From: Euwallacea fornicatus
Lineage: Eukaryota > Arthropoda > Insecta > Coleoptera > Curculionidae
DNA: 64,000 bases
Reading direction: 5' to 3'
Assembly (NCBI RefSeq): GCF_040115645.1
Contig: NC_089554.1
Coordinates: forward strand, 4,774,001-4,838,000
Shown here piece by piece: positions 24,301 through 39,300 of the stretch (positions are counted from its first letter, which is position 1; every line of letters begins with the position of its first letter). The notes below the pieces were generated by a model that was given only the letters and a program-made list of their open reading frames with translations, was not told where the DNA came from and did not search any database. Both the position numbers and the translations under genes were made by a program.

Positions 24301-27300
24301 GAACAAAACCACATGAGAAATGCTGTCACCCATTTAAAAATACATATATGAAAATTTGGGTGAAACCGAAAATAAGTTAGTACTCGGCACATAACTGTTT
24401 TATGGTATGGAAACGTTAATCTGCTCTGTTAGTTTTTCATGAGCATCTTAAAGCGGGCTCAATAATCCAAAACATAGGAAGTTTTAGATGGTTGGTTCTC
24501 TAACCTTTTTTTTGTAGCGGATAAGAGCACTGTGTTAAGCTTCGGTTGAAGTCCTTTGATATTGTTGGTGTTGTCGACCTCCAAGTGTGAGATTCCCTTG
24601 GGACAACCCAGGGGATACCCACTAAATATCCTTTCAATTCTTCACCCCGTTTCCATTCTGACCATTGCTAGGCATTACTTCAGATGGTAAACTCATACAG
24701 TTGTACAGCAAAGTATACTCGTACATACCCCCTCGAAATATGGGATATTATAAAAAAAATAGGACCAGGTTTTGAAATAACCTTAAAAAGATAACATACA
24801 TAATTGTATAACAAAACACTCAATTTAAGGACAAAAAATAGACAGACATATCCCTTTAAATTATTGAAAATATAATATAAAAAAAACGAATATTTTTTTG
24901 GTCTGCTTGCGTTTTTTTTAACTCCGTTTAGCACTTAAATTAGAAGGTCGTTCACTTCGGGATTTACTTTTTAAAGAATTATTTTTAAGATCGTTTTTTA
25001 TTACTATTTGCACACAAGATTTTGGTTTTGACACGATTTTACTAATTTCCCGAAGTGATTTTCCTTCTGATTTTAATTTGATAATTATTTCACGTATTTT
25101 TTATGAAATTTATTTGATTTTATTGTCCATTTTTACACTTGTACTGTTTTAATTTACCAACAAATAGTTAATGAAAGAAATAAAACTCCTCACCTCGTCA
25201 ATTGATCGTAAACTAATAAAAGTTCCAAGCAGAATGTAAAAACAAAGTATCCTTTTTGAGCATAAAATGAACATTTTGTGATATTTCCCCGAGATTTGGC
25301 TGTTAAGGTCGATAGATTAACATAGTACGTTGTTATACAATTGTGTTTGTTGTCTTTCGATGGTTATTTCAAAATCTAGTCATAGCTTTTTATAATATCC
25401 CATATTTCAAGTGAGGTATCTATACTTTATTAGACAACTGTGTATATATTTTTTGCTTCTCACACTTTCTTCTGTACTTTGTGGATCCACTCTGCCTGCG
25501 TCTTTATCTGCATGACTGCCTTCAGGTACCCTCTAATTGCATTTAAGTGTCTATGTGGTTTTAATAGGAGTTTCGCAAAGATTTATTTGTTAAATTCTTA
25601 GATGCAAGTGTTAGTCAGTTCTCTTCTCAGATCGGAAAATTTTTGACATTCAAATATCGTGCGTTCCGGGTTATCCGGTTTTTGACAGAAACAACGTTCG
25701 TCAGTGTCCGACTTACCGATTCTCTTTAAGTGCCTGCAGAAAACCCAATGTCCCATGAGTACCTTAGATAGTAGTCCATCTCCCCCTTACTTGGGATCTA
25801 TCATTGTCCTCAAATCTAAAATTAAAATCTTGATCCATCCCTCACGCTCTGTCCATATTTCTACCCATGCTGCATCTCCCTCTGACTTTTCTCTTCCGTT
25901 TACTGGCTTTTTTATACAGTGGTTCTTTAATGTGAACTCACCTGTATTTGGGAGTATTGAGTATGTTGTTAAGAAGCTAAAAGCGTACCATCCGAAGAAT
26001 GGATTCGATTTCGTATTCGATTCAAGGGTTAATCGAATACAGTGTGTAAATTGAATTTAACAGAACTCGGTATAATAATTAATTAATTATAATTATTATG
26101 TTGTGGGTGCCATAACCCGGGTTATGGTTTAATAAATGACTGATACAATACTGGTATTATAAAAGAAATCGACGGTTGATTCAAGCACGAAATTACTAAA
26201 TGGGATATTCAGCATGTGATGCATTGGTTTAATGCCCAAGTGAATTAGTATTCGTAGCGTGCTCGTCCGCGCATTCTGCACTTCGTGAGAGTATGTATGT
26301 TGAATTTTTAAGTCATATACACTAATTACATAGTGGCAACTAATTTTTCTATTCAATTTTAAATAAATTGTTACACAAATTACGTTCCCTTCGTTTTGCT
26401 CGTAAGCACTAATATCGTTTCGTGATAACAACAGAAATACATTTTTATCTTTGATAAGTCTGCTCTGTCGCACTTCGTTCATTGTTTTTATCGGAAATTC
26501 AATATTATTTTCATGATATGGGACGGCTTGAAACAAACCGCTGATATAACTTTTACGAGCTAATTAACCACAATATAATATTTTATGGTATAAAAGTTTC
26601 AGCAAATCTTGGTATATTTAACATTTTCACACCCAACTCTGTAAAGGGGCAAAATGTCGATTAACGAGGAGGATAAACTGATTAAAGAAAGACATTGAAT
26701 TATTGAAAGTGCAGTAGTAACTCAACCGAGGTGTACTTTGCAAAGGTTTTCCGCTGTTAACACGCCGCTGAATCTGATGAATGTAATATCAAAGGCAACA
26801 ACGACTCGATTTGGTGCCATTAAATTGGCATTAGCGTTACCAAGCATAAAGCAATCCCGAGTTTCTTGCACTTGTTGTGAAAATTAAGCTTTTTGCTTTA
26901 CTGCACCAAACAAACATCAGTAAAATATTTACTAAAACCGGCAATGTGCAGCCTCAAGTTGTGCATTCTTCCTCTTTAAGTCATAGAGGAAATCCCTCCT
27001 CTTTAATCTTTGACTCGATTTGATATTTTTTAAAAGAATTTTCAACTACTACAGGTGTTTTTCTCTGGTGATCGTAGCCGCTCTCTTTCCATTTATGGCT
27101 TCGGATTCAAAAATTGGGTTGATTGCGTAGGGATAAAGAGAAGAAAGGCCTTGGGCCCAGACCGTGAATGGAGATTGGCGCCATTATGATTTTTTAACAA
27201 CAATGACCACCTAAAATTATTATCCGCGAACGTCCATAGTATAAAAATATGAACCCAATGTGTGCTGCTAGCCAAAATCTTGTTTTTCTGATTAAATGTA

Positions 27301-30300
27301 TGATTAAGTACTTAAAAATGCGCTGAGCGTCGGCGCTCGTACTGTAAAGATTCAAACGTAATGTGTACCTTCTGTTGGTGGTTGGTCCAAAATAAGGGAC
27401 CAGAAGTGTGTATGATCCTCCTCGTGGGACCGAATTGGGGTGTTTCCGCAAAGTGGCCGCCAAGATAGTTATGGGCTGGATAATCACGTTCGAACAACTC
27501 TGAATTCGTTCACGCTTTCGTGCAAAACGCACCAACAACCTTCCTAACCATAACTAACGTTTGTTGGTAGAAAGTAATGATTCGGGAGTTAACGTTCCAG
27601 ATATGTCAAGGCCGTTTTTACAGAAGTGCATTAAGAATAATTACATCTTATGGTTACTTGTACAATAATGTTTGATCTTGTCATGTAAAAGAGTTTTATT
27701 AAAGTAAACGCAAAGTCAGCATTTGCCTGTGTCGGTAGAACTCGTGCAGTTGTGACTTAACTCACGCGATACAAAAATATCGATAAATACGGGCAAAGAA
27801 AAATGCGGCGCCGGGCTAATACCTAAAAAAGAATATTTATGTATGACGGTAGATATATAAGACAAAACAACGCTTCGAGGCGGATAGCGCGGTTGCCACG
27901 TTGACTTAGATGTAACAAAACACAGGTCTTAACACTTTCTATATACAAAACGTATGTTAGATAAAAACAAATTTATTCGAAGATTAGAATTTTATTTGTT
28001 GAATGGATTTGAAGAAGAACCACTTTAAAACATGTTTTATAAACAGGAAGGAGAAGAAGTGAGAGCTGGATCATGGTGTTGCCACCAACGTGAATTTTCC
28101 AAACAAAGATTGAACTAAAGGGTTGATTAAGAAGATCTAAGCGTTCCTAAGTTCGTAACAGATTATGTAATAGCCAGAAAAGAATACATATTTCAAATGT
28201 ACAAGATCCGTGCAGAGTGCAGCAAACAAATGCAACAATGCTACAACGTCAAAAATATAATTAAACAATAAACTAGAAATCAAATACATTAAAAATGGAT
28301 TTAGCTGAATCAACTACGAAGAATAAGATTTGTTTGAAAATTGCTGAAGGCTGCAGAATGATCTATCATTTCTTCACTGAAACGGGAAGTTCAAGGAAGC
28401 ACAGTGCTCTCTTCGTTTTCTTCAAAAGAGACAAAATCAAAGAGAAGTTCTGCAAATATACTTAAGGAATATTGCGGAAATATCCAATCAAAAATAATTA
28501 TTGATGCTCATCTCGTGCAAGCACCACAAGGCAAGTGTATGTAGCACGAAAGACGTAAGAGCTTTTCAATACGATGGAGAATTGTAAAAGCATTTTACAC
28601 ATATTTAAGTGAAATTTAAAAAAGTAAAAGTTTGCCACGATTAGATTTTATGATATTTTTGCACCCCACCCATTAAACGCGCTAAAATAAATTGCTTATT
28701 CAATTCCACACATTTGTAATTACTCATGCGGATCCTTAATAAGTGAGGCACGTATCCCCAACTTCCCATGAGATCATCGGTTAAATCCACAATATGAACA
28801 TTACTTTTACTAGCTTGGGTTTACTGAATAGTCAGAGTTATTAACGCTGCAAACTCAAAAATTTATCGGATCAAATTGTACCACTTGGAAAAACTGGTAA
28901 ACGCACACCTATACGATCATTTAGAATCCCTCCCAGACTCTTTTGTAGAGAGGGTAAACTCGGTATTTTCCATTAATCGTATAAATAAATTAAAGAAAAA
29001 AGAAAGGAAACGTTACTGTTATGTTTCACATTAAAGAAAAATTCACGAGTGTTTGTATGCACGACCTGAATATGTGGAATTGTTAGAGTTTCCTGGATTT
29101 TATATCTATACAGAGTGACAGGAAATACGTTCACATACAAACTAAAAACCCATAATTATATTCATATATTTAAAAGTTTTTTTTACCCGACTGTAAACAG
29201 ACAAGAGATAATTTGAATCGCAAAACATCACATAATATGCAAATAAGAGGTGAAAGATCTTCAACGGTCAAACAGTTTCGAGATATTTGATAAATGGGCT
29301 CATTATTGTTTGACCATCAATAATTACAGTTTTGATGAGCCAGTCTCAGTGGGAAGTGGTCATTTTCTAACTATTTTAATATTTTCGGTGCGTGCTTTTC
29401 GTTACAGGTAAGCCAAGAAATCGGTTTAATTTCGGAATTTTTGGCATTTACGCTACATTGAAGGCCTCACTTCAGTGCAATTTACTCATCATTAGGCCGA
29501 AAATGGCTTTCTATTACTTTGGTTGACTTGAATCATTAATCTGAACTAGATTTATTACTGCTATTACAGTTGGTTAGATCGGTGATTCCACGCCTACACG
29601 GCTCCGTGCTAAGTGATTAGGCATTCGTGTGATCGCAATCTTAACAAATCACCTTTTGCCGATAACTAAACCACGGAATTCGAAGATTTGTGTTGTACCT
29701 GGACTTTGTGTGTGACAGGTGGTGTTGTGGATAAATAGGGGCTTTCTGGTGTCCTTCTATCGTTTGGAGCCGATTTTAGAAAGGAGTATACACGGTATTT
29801 CATAGTAGGATGGCAAAAATTCAGGGGGCGAATCTGAAAACGTTATAAAAAATATTCAAGGTACCTTTTTTCAACAGAAATATGAAGCATTCTGCAAATA
29901 ATTTTTGCGTTTAAAAAAACCAGTAGCGTATTATAGTTTTCGTTTAAAATGTTCAAGTTAATATCAATGGGGATTGCACTGGCGAAAGTATAAACATTGT
30001 TCTCTGCTTAAAAGACGTGTCTCTGCACCTATTTCGTGCTCCCCAATTTTTATAAAAAAGTTAATGCCGGAACGGACTTATTACGAAAATCCTGTATTTC
30101 AGACAGAAAGCAAAAACGGATCAATATTCTTACGAACTTTGTTTCCTTGCAATAACCCATAGATTTACCTCCTGAATTTTTGACACACGATTAAATACTC
30201 TTTATATCGTGACTTCCTGTATAAAGCTGCGGCTAGAGTAATATCAATAATATACCGGGTAATCATTTTAGTCAATAGAGATATCATTGATCGTTAAAAT

Positions 30301-33300
30301 TTTTTAATCTGTTCAGTCTAAAGCCGCTCTTATGCTACAAATATCCTAGAAATCGAAAATAATGAATAGAATTAATGGTGCATGCTCCTGTTTCAGTGAC
30401 ATTTGGGCAAACTGGCGCATTTCGTGCGTAAAAATATACGGGATGTTTCATTTAAAGCGAAGTGCGTTCCAACTACCACTTGATCATCCGTCCCTCAGAG
30501 TCGCCCTATATTTATTCGAAAAATTGGATAAAAGACAATTGATTTCTTGTTGATTTAAAAATATAGAATGTCGAGTAGTTCTAATCGTTTTCACTAAAAC
30601 GATTTGAATGAATTGAATGAAGGCCTTAATCAGAAAGGAACTGAAGTGTACATATCCAGCAGCTACTTCCTAAATAGTCATGCTTTCATTAGACATGAGA
30701 TAAGTACGATATCATTTCGCATGTTTTGAATCTCATAAAATATAACACCCAGTTATATTTTCCCGCAGTTAAAGGTGCCCCTCAAAACAATTAACCTAAT
30801 TAAAATGGGCGACTGAAAATTGGAAAAAGTGTGGGTTTATCGCCTATAGCGGACACTTCGCCCAAGAGGGAATGGGACGCGCCCATGCAAACTTTTGTTA
30901 TCCTGCTGCAAAATGTGGGGGTGAGGCGCACGAAACTACCAGGTGGGCTGGTATTCGTTTAATGATTTGCTTGTTATATCGCGTACAATAGGTAATTACT
31001 CTATATTAATAATCCTAACAGTTTTTGGGTTCATGTCATAACTAGTTTGAAGATTTTAATGAGGTTGCGTAGATGATGCAAATCGTCGATTGCGCGAAAG
31101 CGGAGGTGGATTCTCGAGTTGAATGGAAGTCTCGAGCAGCTGGATTATGAGGTACTGGTAAACAACTGATATTCCCATCTTCCCCAAATCCACTTATTGC
31201 AAAAAAAATGGGGTCTAAACTTATCATAACGGGATTCCTTAGATGATAAATATCGTGACAGGCAAAGACCTCCAGTGAAACGATAAATTTAGTAATCTTA
31301 GAAGCGTCACCTCCACTTAGTTAAGAATTTATATATTTGCAGATGCGTTATTGAAGAATGTTTTATTTACCCTCGTAATTTACTTTAAATTAGATCGCGA
31401 GTGTGGCTCGACAAGAAAGAGCTGCAAATGCCACAAGACGAATTTACATTCCTTTGTAATGTCTATGTAATCGGGTGATAAATAACGAAAGTTAGATGGT
31501 TTTTGATATACTGAAAGTGGTTATTTGTTCTATTATGTGATTTTATAATTATTAGAGTTGTTGAAGGGATTGGAGAGGCAGTGAAGAGGAGAAATAGATT
31601 TCTAGACTGTTTAATATTTCGTTATAAGCAATCTAAAGTCAAACAAATTGGTAAGAAGTCATAAATTCTCGACCTCTCATTTAAAAGCAAAATTACTAAA
31701 ATAATACATCCGAAACTTGGTTTACATTTTATTGATATGAATAAATCATTTTTTAAGGTCAGTGACCTCTCCTCAGCTGGATACGAGAGATATGAACTTG
31801 TGCTTGCGTCCATCTGGAAATGTCCTATAAAATTGGTTTATGTCCAATTTGAGTATAAAAGGCGCTTTATAATAATATTTTGTATCCATGAGCCAGTTCA
31901 TTGTTCCTAGTACAATAAAGCAGGCGATTTTATAATCCTAGTAGAATAAAAGAGATGACTTGTTTATTTGCTGTGCAACTGATAATAACCGAACGTTGAC
32001 AAACGGACACACATTTCTTTTAACAGGTAAAGGTATTTCCGAGGTAATTTAACTTTGACTTAAGTCTCCACTTGTCCATTTATGGTTTCCATCGCAAGTC
32101 CGTTCGGCCATAAATTCACTCGGCTCGTAAAACCTTACATTACGTGTTATTACATAAATATTCCGATATACGCGAAATAGTAATTAAAGCAATGATTCAA
32201 CGTTTATCGTGGGATCGTGACTACCATATATTCCAAACCTAATCTATCCTAGTGTAGGTTCAGTGGCTTCCAGATGATAGCCATTGTTGCTGGAAAAACG
32301 CATTAAGTGCTTAAATGGAAACTAGGTGGGTGTGGAACGTAGCTAGACGGGTATTGGTAAATATGGAATAGCAAGAATCAGTATCGATTTTATGGGGGAA
32401 AATAAGTTTGGGTGGCTAACTTTCCTGGTCGGCAGTTTTTCTTAAGAAAAGGAGGCAGAGAGTAATAAAAACATTTAGCCAAGTTTGCTGAGACCGACCC
32501 TGGCAGAGATAAATGATTAGAGGACTCACGTGTCCAGTTTTGTAGAGTAAGACACAACTTAAAACCGCGAGTACTCATGTAAACCTCTTAAGGCAGTTCA
32601 TTGTCACCCAATCCAAGTTTGCAAAACGAGAAGCAAAGCTATGAGCATTGCAATGGAGGTGTGCGATGTAAGCTCTATAAATTGTGCATCTTATGAGAAA
32701 ATTTCAACATATACTTCATCAATGAGGCTATTTTTCGCACCAAGTATTTTCCACCTCCTCGTTGTTTCTCTATTACAAATAAAAATTGAGAAAATTGCTG
32801 TTGAAACATACTAGAAACAAAATAAATCTCACCTCTCACTTTTTCAGAACTTCGTGAAGATGTAATTATCATCATAAAAAGACAATTATATGATGAGACC
32901 AACTATGTAGATAACTGTCGGTTAATGACTCTGCCGTCTTGCACTGCCCATCCATATTTTATGTTCAGTATTTCGTTTTAAGCAAGCCGGGGGAAAATAA
33001 ATTGTCGTTCGCTTTAACGCTGACCTGGTCAATGTTGATTTTAAGTCACACTGATTCTCATCAGCTAAGTGAGGAAAATCAGTAATTGCGAATTCCACAG
33101 AAAAAAAAATCGATTGCAAGTTATCGCTACACGTAGAGGTTCAATAATACCGATGGACAAGAATCATGAAGAGATAATCGATTTTATCTTCGCATTGCAT
33201 GTTATGACAGTTACTCATCTCGAACGTTTCATGTTATGCATCTAAAATGCATCTCGATTCAAGCCGTCATTGGAGCCCATTGAGCGTACGTTGAAACAAT

Positions 33301-36300
33301 CTACGTTGTAACCTTCTAATGTACAGTACATTAATAATGTTGCTCCTGATTAAATTTATTTTACTTCTGTATCCCGTATCGATATCTCTGCGGTCACGGA
33401 CACCCAAGAGATGCTGGTCGACATGACAGTGTTTAATGGATTCTATTTATAATTGCTCTTTATGGCCAATCTATTTATGCCCCAAGCTCAAAGCTGAGGA
33501 CAGAGAAAATGAATTCCCGCTGTATGGTATGTAATTTATAAAGCTGCGATTTCTTCGTAGACGATGACGGTATGGCAATTTGTGTAGGCGGGGAATGTTG
33601 TCCCCTAGTGCCAAAAGAGTTCTTCTCCCCACAGTACGGCTTAATTTAGAATAATGCAGAAGTCAGTTCAAATTAGGCGTTTTAATTTAAACTTTGGAAA
33701 TATGCGCTGTTTCCGTTTTCACATTGCTCATTTCCATCTCGGAAATGCCCACGGCGAATGCAATTTGTCCGGTGTTCATTCGATTTCGTAAAGTTACCGG
33801 AACTTCACAGCGGAGACTTTCAGATAACGAATCAGTAATTTCTCCAATCGGTGGAATGTTTAATAACACGGGGAAAACTGAAGCTTTGCCAAAATTCCTG
33901 TGATTTGGCTCCCTTTCAAAAATTTATTATCAGCTATTTTAAAAAGCTTTCATCGGAAGTGTTATTGGTTGTACTCAATTAGAATTCGAGGTCAGATAAT
34001 TCGACCGGAAAGTTTCTGGAAAGCTTAGAACACAGTTACATGGACAGGATTCAATGGAAATAAGAATGCATTAATTTGAAGCAACTGTTTTTAACACTTA
34101 CACGTGTATAAAAATAACTTCTAGACAGCAGAGGGTTCACTTGTGGTACGTGCTAAATGAAGAGCTCCTTGGTGCGGCCATCATTTGTGTTTAGAAGGCA
34201 ATTTACGGACTGTCTGCTACTTTTAAAAATGGCTATAAATACCGGCGATAACTGAAGGAAGTGAAGGGTATGAAACCGTTCAAATAGATTCCCCTTCAGA
34301 TCATTGAAGAGGCTTGTTAGGAGGCCGCTAATAACATATTTGAGCGTGTGATGTGCCAGTTTACTAAAAAGCATCAGCGACCCCGGATTAGGCCTAGCAG
34401 GGGCTTTTATTCGCCCAATGCTAAGTAATAGCAGATGCCAATATTTATTTACGCAGTCAATCGCGGGAGTGTTTGTAAATATTTAAAAATAGTTAGGCGG
34501 TAATTGAGGATGGATTATTTTCCTTCTGCGTGCAGTGAGTTTGCAGCTCCCAGAGCCACGATGAGCGTACTTATGACATAATCCCTTCCTCACCAAAGAG
34601 AGCAAAAATAAATAACGAGGTCAGTTCGGCCCACGACCAGAGTGCCAGACAATACATTTCTTGTAGCGAATACAACGAATAGAGTTCATCATCTTCGGTG
34701 TTGGCCACCACCTGCAGATCATTTGCAGCGAACGGTGACTAAACAGGGTTTATTGAACCGCAGGCTTTACGGTTTATGACTAAAGGGTACTGTCGTGGCA
34801 GAATTTCCAAGGAGGTTCTTTTCCAAATATATGATGATAGTGATGCTGATAGTGGCCGCTTTGTACTCCGATAGAATAGAGGTTTCTTGCGTATTAGGGT
34901 TCTACATCAACCTTAGAGTTTCTAGACCCTGATTCTCTGAACTCGTCTGCATCAAAACAGAATGAGGCAACAAACTCATAACTCTAACCGTTTTTTAAGG
35001 CGTTTTCACGTAAGTTTTTCAGTGCGCTGTCATTAGTGATAACACATTCGTTCTAGTACATCATCATGAAACTTAATTTGTTGTTTGCGCCATTGGCCTG
35101 GACTCGAGCCACTTCTTTTTATGTTCGGTTCGAAAATTGCAGCGCCCTCATGATTTTTAGCACGGCCGAAAAATTAATCGTTACGACGTTTACGCGGAAA
35201 TGATGTTCAGTTGTTTTTAATTGTCATGGAGCTCTAAAATTATCTTCGGCAGAAACCTCAATATTTTTTAGTGCAATGCCCAGGGCTGGATGAATACAAC
35301 TAATTACTCGCACTATTCGTGGTAATGCGAGCAAACTAGCAGTACTAGGGTACCGCTCGTTGGTCCTGAAAACAATAGAATGTCGTTTTTGACATTCTAT
35401 TTGTCGGCGTTATTTTGACATTTTTACTGACGTTTGTAATATTACTAATTAGTTGTGATTAACTAACGAACGACTTGCTTCATTAGCGTGATGAGAAAAT
35501 TGAGTTGTACCTTCACGAGCGTGTTAACACGATAAGTTCACTAATAATGAGACGAAAAGTGCGGTTTGTGGGTATGCGCAAACAAATTCCACAAGTCGCC
35601 GCTTTGCTGAAAGGTAACTGGAAGATTATCCCAATAATAGGCAACCACATCGTGAACCTTTTAGAGAGACATTGTGACAAACTAGGTGAGACTGGTTATG
35701 ACTGTGGATGAAGAAGAGGGAATATTTGTCCGAATACTAGACAATCCAGCCATGTCGGAAGGTCTAGACTTCGCATTCAAGGGTTTTTTGCGAATATTCT
35801 TCTAGATACCACAATTCAGTGGGTAGGGGAGGCGAGCTCATCTGTTCATATGCGTTTCTTCCATCAGCACTCCACGCCGAGGTCCTCCATATCTTGCCAC
35901 GCGTATTTACCCCCACAGCCCAGTTAACTGTGAAGCAACTTCCGATTTCCAGTCCACAAATTTCCATATTGTGATTAATCCTAAAACACTCTTACTTCAC
36001 AATTCCGGCCACTCATTTCACTTAACGCTTAATGCGAGCATTCCTTCGCCCCCGATGTCTTGTCACCTACACCTCCTTTATGAGTTTTGTTTTCTTTATT
36101 TTCACCATCTGTTTGGCGACTACAGTAATTACAACTGACTACAAAATAATGATCGGAACACGTTCAATATTGCGCCGCAAATCCGCTACGAACATGCCAT
36201 TTGTAAACCCATCACCTTCTCTTGTGAGGCCTTAGTGAATACACGGAATGATACTTAAGGTTTTATATTTAGACTTATCAGGTTGTAAATCTCAGGTCAG

Positions 36301-39300
36301 AAGTAATAAGAAGAGGTTAAAAGAGTGGGCAGATGATCAGATTACTGCTGAGAAATGACGTTTACATTTTACTTCTTGGTGCATCTTTGCCAGATGGTTT
36401 TAGTGATATCGGTTTTTGCCATGAGAAGACGCCATTTCGAAACTTACTGGATGAATTAGACGGTCATGATCACTGGACATATTTCATATTCATACAAATG
36501 CACTAATCTGGTATTGCTTAAAGCGGTCAATAAATTGAATGTAATTATTGCAGATTAAGATTATGAGCAATAATTACAGTTTTCGTCGCTCCTTCGCCAC
36601 GTTTTGTCGATTTCAGGAAGCTGATAATAGCTGTTACGGTTCAGTAAACTATGGGTAACGAATTACCGCTGATGGCTACATTTTATCATGCATTTAGCAG
36701 GCGTGATTGATGTCCTTAGGAAACTCGTCATTACCGATTCTGCAACCTCTGACACCACCCAGGTGGCAACTTCAGATTGCTCTAGTGAAAATGAAGCCAT
36801 TTCCCCGTATTGCGATTAAGTGCCATTTCTGTGTTAAATTATTGACTCAGACCGAAGTGAGAAAATCGTGATTCGCTCGGTGGCCATCCAAGCGCCTCTC
36901 CATCTCTAACATACATTCCCTTTAATGTCTTTTTCACCTAGATCAGTCATGCACAGTAATTGGAGCAAGATATTACTGATAGAATGAAAATAATATGGAA
37001 ACATTCCTTTATTCGGTTGTGGATTGCAGCGCTATTTTAATGCGCTCCATACTTATGCATTATTGATATTCATAATTATGTCATTTCGAAAGTGTGCAAA
37101 TCTGATTGTTGTACCTTCATCGCCTTAAATACTAGAAGTTTCACGAATACCGCGTGTTCCAAATAAAATGAGGAGCTCAAAGGGTCCACGCTTCATTTCC
37201 GAACCCAGTTCCAAGCGTCTTGTTCGATTGTGCGTACCTCTTAAAACATTTCTTCTTATTTCAGCCCTTAATTTGTGACGAGCTTTCTTGACAGCTCAGT
37301 AATACCGATGAAAACACATTTATAAATGAGGTCTTTCATAGTTCTCCTTATATAATAATCTAACGGGGAAAGATCTGGTGAATGTGCCGACCAAAACACG
37401 TCTAAATTGTTTGAAATGTCTCGGTAGAGCCATTTCAAACAATTTAGTCATTCAGACAAATAATCGGCCGTTCTTCTACCGTTATAAGACAAAACAGCAT
37501 CTTATTGCAACCAAAGGTCGTTTAAGCATTTGAGGCAAATCTTCTTATCGATTTAATCCGCAAGCTAGATCCTTAAAAGGTCTTAATATCCATCTGCAGT
37601 CAACTTGCCTGGTAAATGTTAAGGCCAATGATCGTGTAGCCAAATATACCTACTCATACATTTAGTCCTAACGGGTGTGTCGTCGGCGACCTTGGTATTT
37701 GTATATTATTACCTTTGGAAATAGAGTTTTTGTCCTAAGAGCGCCAAAAAACGAGTTCGGTATTCCCAGAATGCAAAACTTGGGTGATGTGAATTTTAAT
37801 CTAGCGTGTTTACGTTTTTTCAAGTCTCTCCGGACTGAGATACAATGGTTCGAAGTGAAAATGATACACTTGATAAGTTGATATATTTTTATTTAAAAAA
37901 ATTGCTTTTTTTTAACTTTACAAATAATTCAAAATTCTATAGTGTATTACAACATCCACTTATTCTAACTAATTCCCTAAATGAACAATATACTGCTTTT
38001 ATTAATTAAAAAAAACATATGCACAAATTGACTGCGCAAATGAACATTACAGTTTAAATGATACAGTCAATCAATAATCAGATTATTTCCTTCAAACACA
38101 TAATTTAAAATCTTGTCGGTAAATATTTGTTTAATATTATTTCACGTAATGTATTTGGAACTGCTTTTACTAATTTCTTAAGGTAATCGGATGGTTTTTT
38201 CCAATTCTTCCAACAGGGCTTGTTTTACTTCTTCCTCGTTCGAAATGTTACGTTTCCTAATTTCCGTTTTTAATTTGGCCCAAAGATTTTCAATTATATT
38301 AATATCTGGTGACTGGGGCGGTGTGTCAAGCACATAAGGGCAATTATATAAAAGTCATTCCTTAACCACAAAGGCTGCATATATTAAGTTATTGTCTTGA
38401 TAGAAGAATTTGCAATATTCAATTGTTCTACACTAGATCTTAAATTTTGTTTTAATATGTTAATATAATCGTATTTGGCCATTATGTCATCGATAAAATG
38501 AAATTTTCCGGTGCCAGAGGCAGATATACATCTCCAAATTAGTATACTTCCTCCGCCGTATTTCACAGTAGCTCGCAAATTTTCTTTCTTAAGTTCTTCA
38601 CCACGTTGTCTCCATAGGCATCCACGCCCATCTGACCTAAATAGATTATATTTGCTTCCACCGGTAAATAGCACCTTGTCCCAAAACTCCATATCCCGTT
38701 TTTGATGTTCTTTTGCAAAATCTACTCTAATTTTTTATTAGCACTAACAAATGGTTTTGTCCTGGAAATTTTACCATGAAGATTGTGTTTTCATAAAATA
38801 ATTCTTATTATTTATGAGTTAACTGTCTTATATAATTATTTCTCTACCTCAATAGTAAGTTAAGGACACTTGATCTGGGATCTCTTTTAACTTTTCGTAC
38901 AATCCATCTTTCGTCACCGTCCATGAATATTTCTTTTTAGCTCTTTTTTTCATACTTTGTTCTCGTATTTTTCTATAATATGTTAAACAGTCGCCGCACT
39001 TTTTTAAACTATTTTAGCAATTACCTTAATAGTTTTCCTCTTTTTATGGTGAGAAATAGTTTATTCGAGTTCTTTTAGAGTTGTTTGTCTTCCCATATTG
39101 AATTAAACAACCACAAAAGTAATTAGATGGTCAATATCAATAAAATGCATCGTAAATAAACCAAAATCAATTTTTATACATTTCGTGCTTTTTCAGGCAA
39201 TAAAATAAATACTTCAAATCTGTATCATTTAAGCTTTGATGTCCATTTGCACAGTCAATTTGTTTATTTAGAGCATTCATTTGAATAAGTAGGTGTCATA

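Larger units (their letters stand above)
20851..24696. other. Intron segment, mostly unrecognised
   Basis: Holds a nested palindrome at 21634-21739 and a GC-rich, ATG-free patch at 21995-22245 that may be an alternative first exon. The rest is AT-rich with no gene I can support. Confidence 0.5.

Noticed and set aside
26129..26536. 135-codon minus-strand ORF
   Set aside because: No recognisable motif, AT-driven composition and no splice or promoter support. A chance frame is likely.
27194..27538. Overlapping minus-strand ORFs of 60-114 codons
   Set aside because: Three overlapping frames, none with a family match. The in-frame stop just upstream and the lack of splice sites argue against a gene.
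35505..36235. Small ORFs in a GC-richer intron patch
   Set aside because: No protein family recognised, and stops interrupt extension in either direction.
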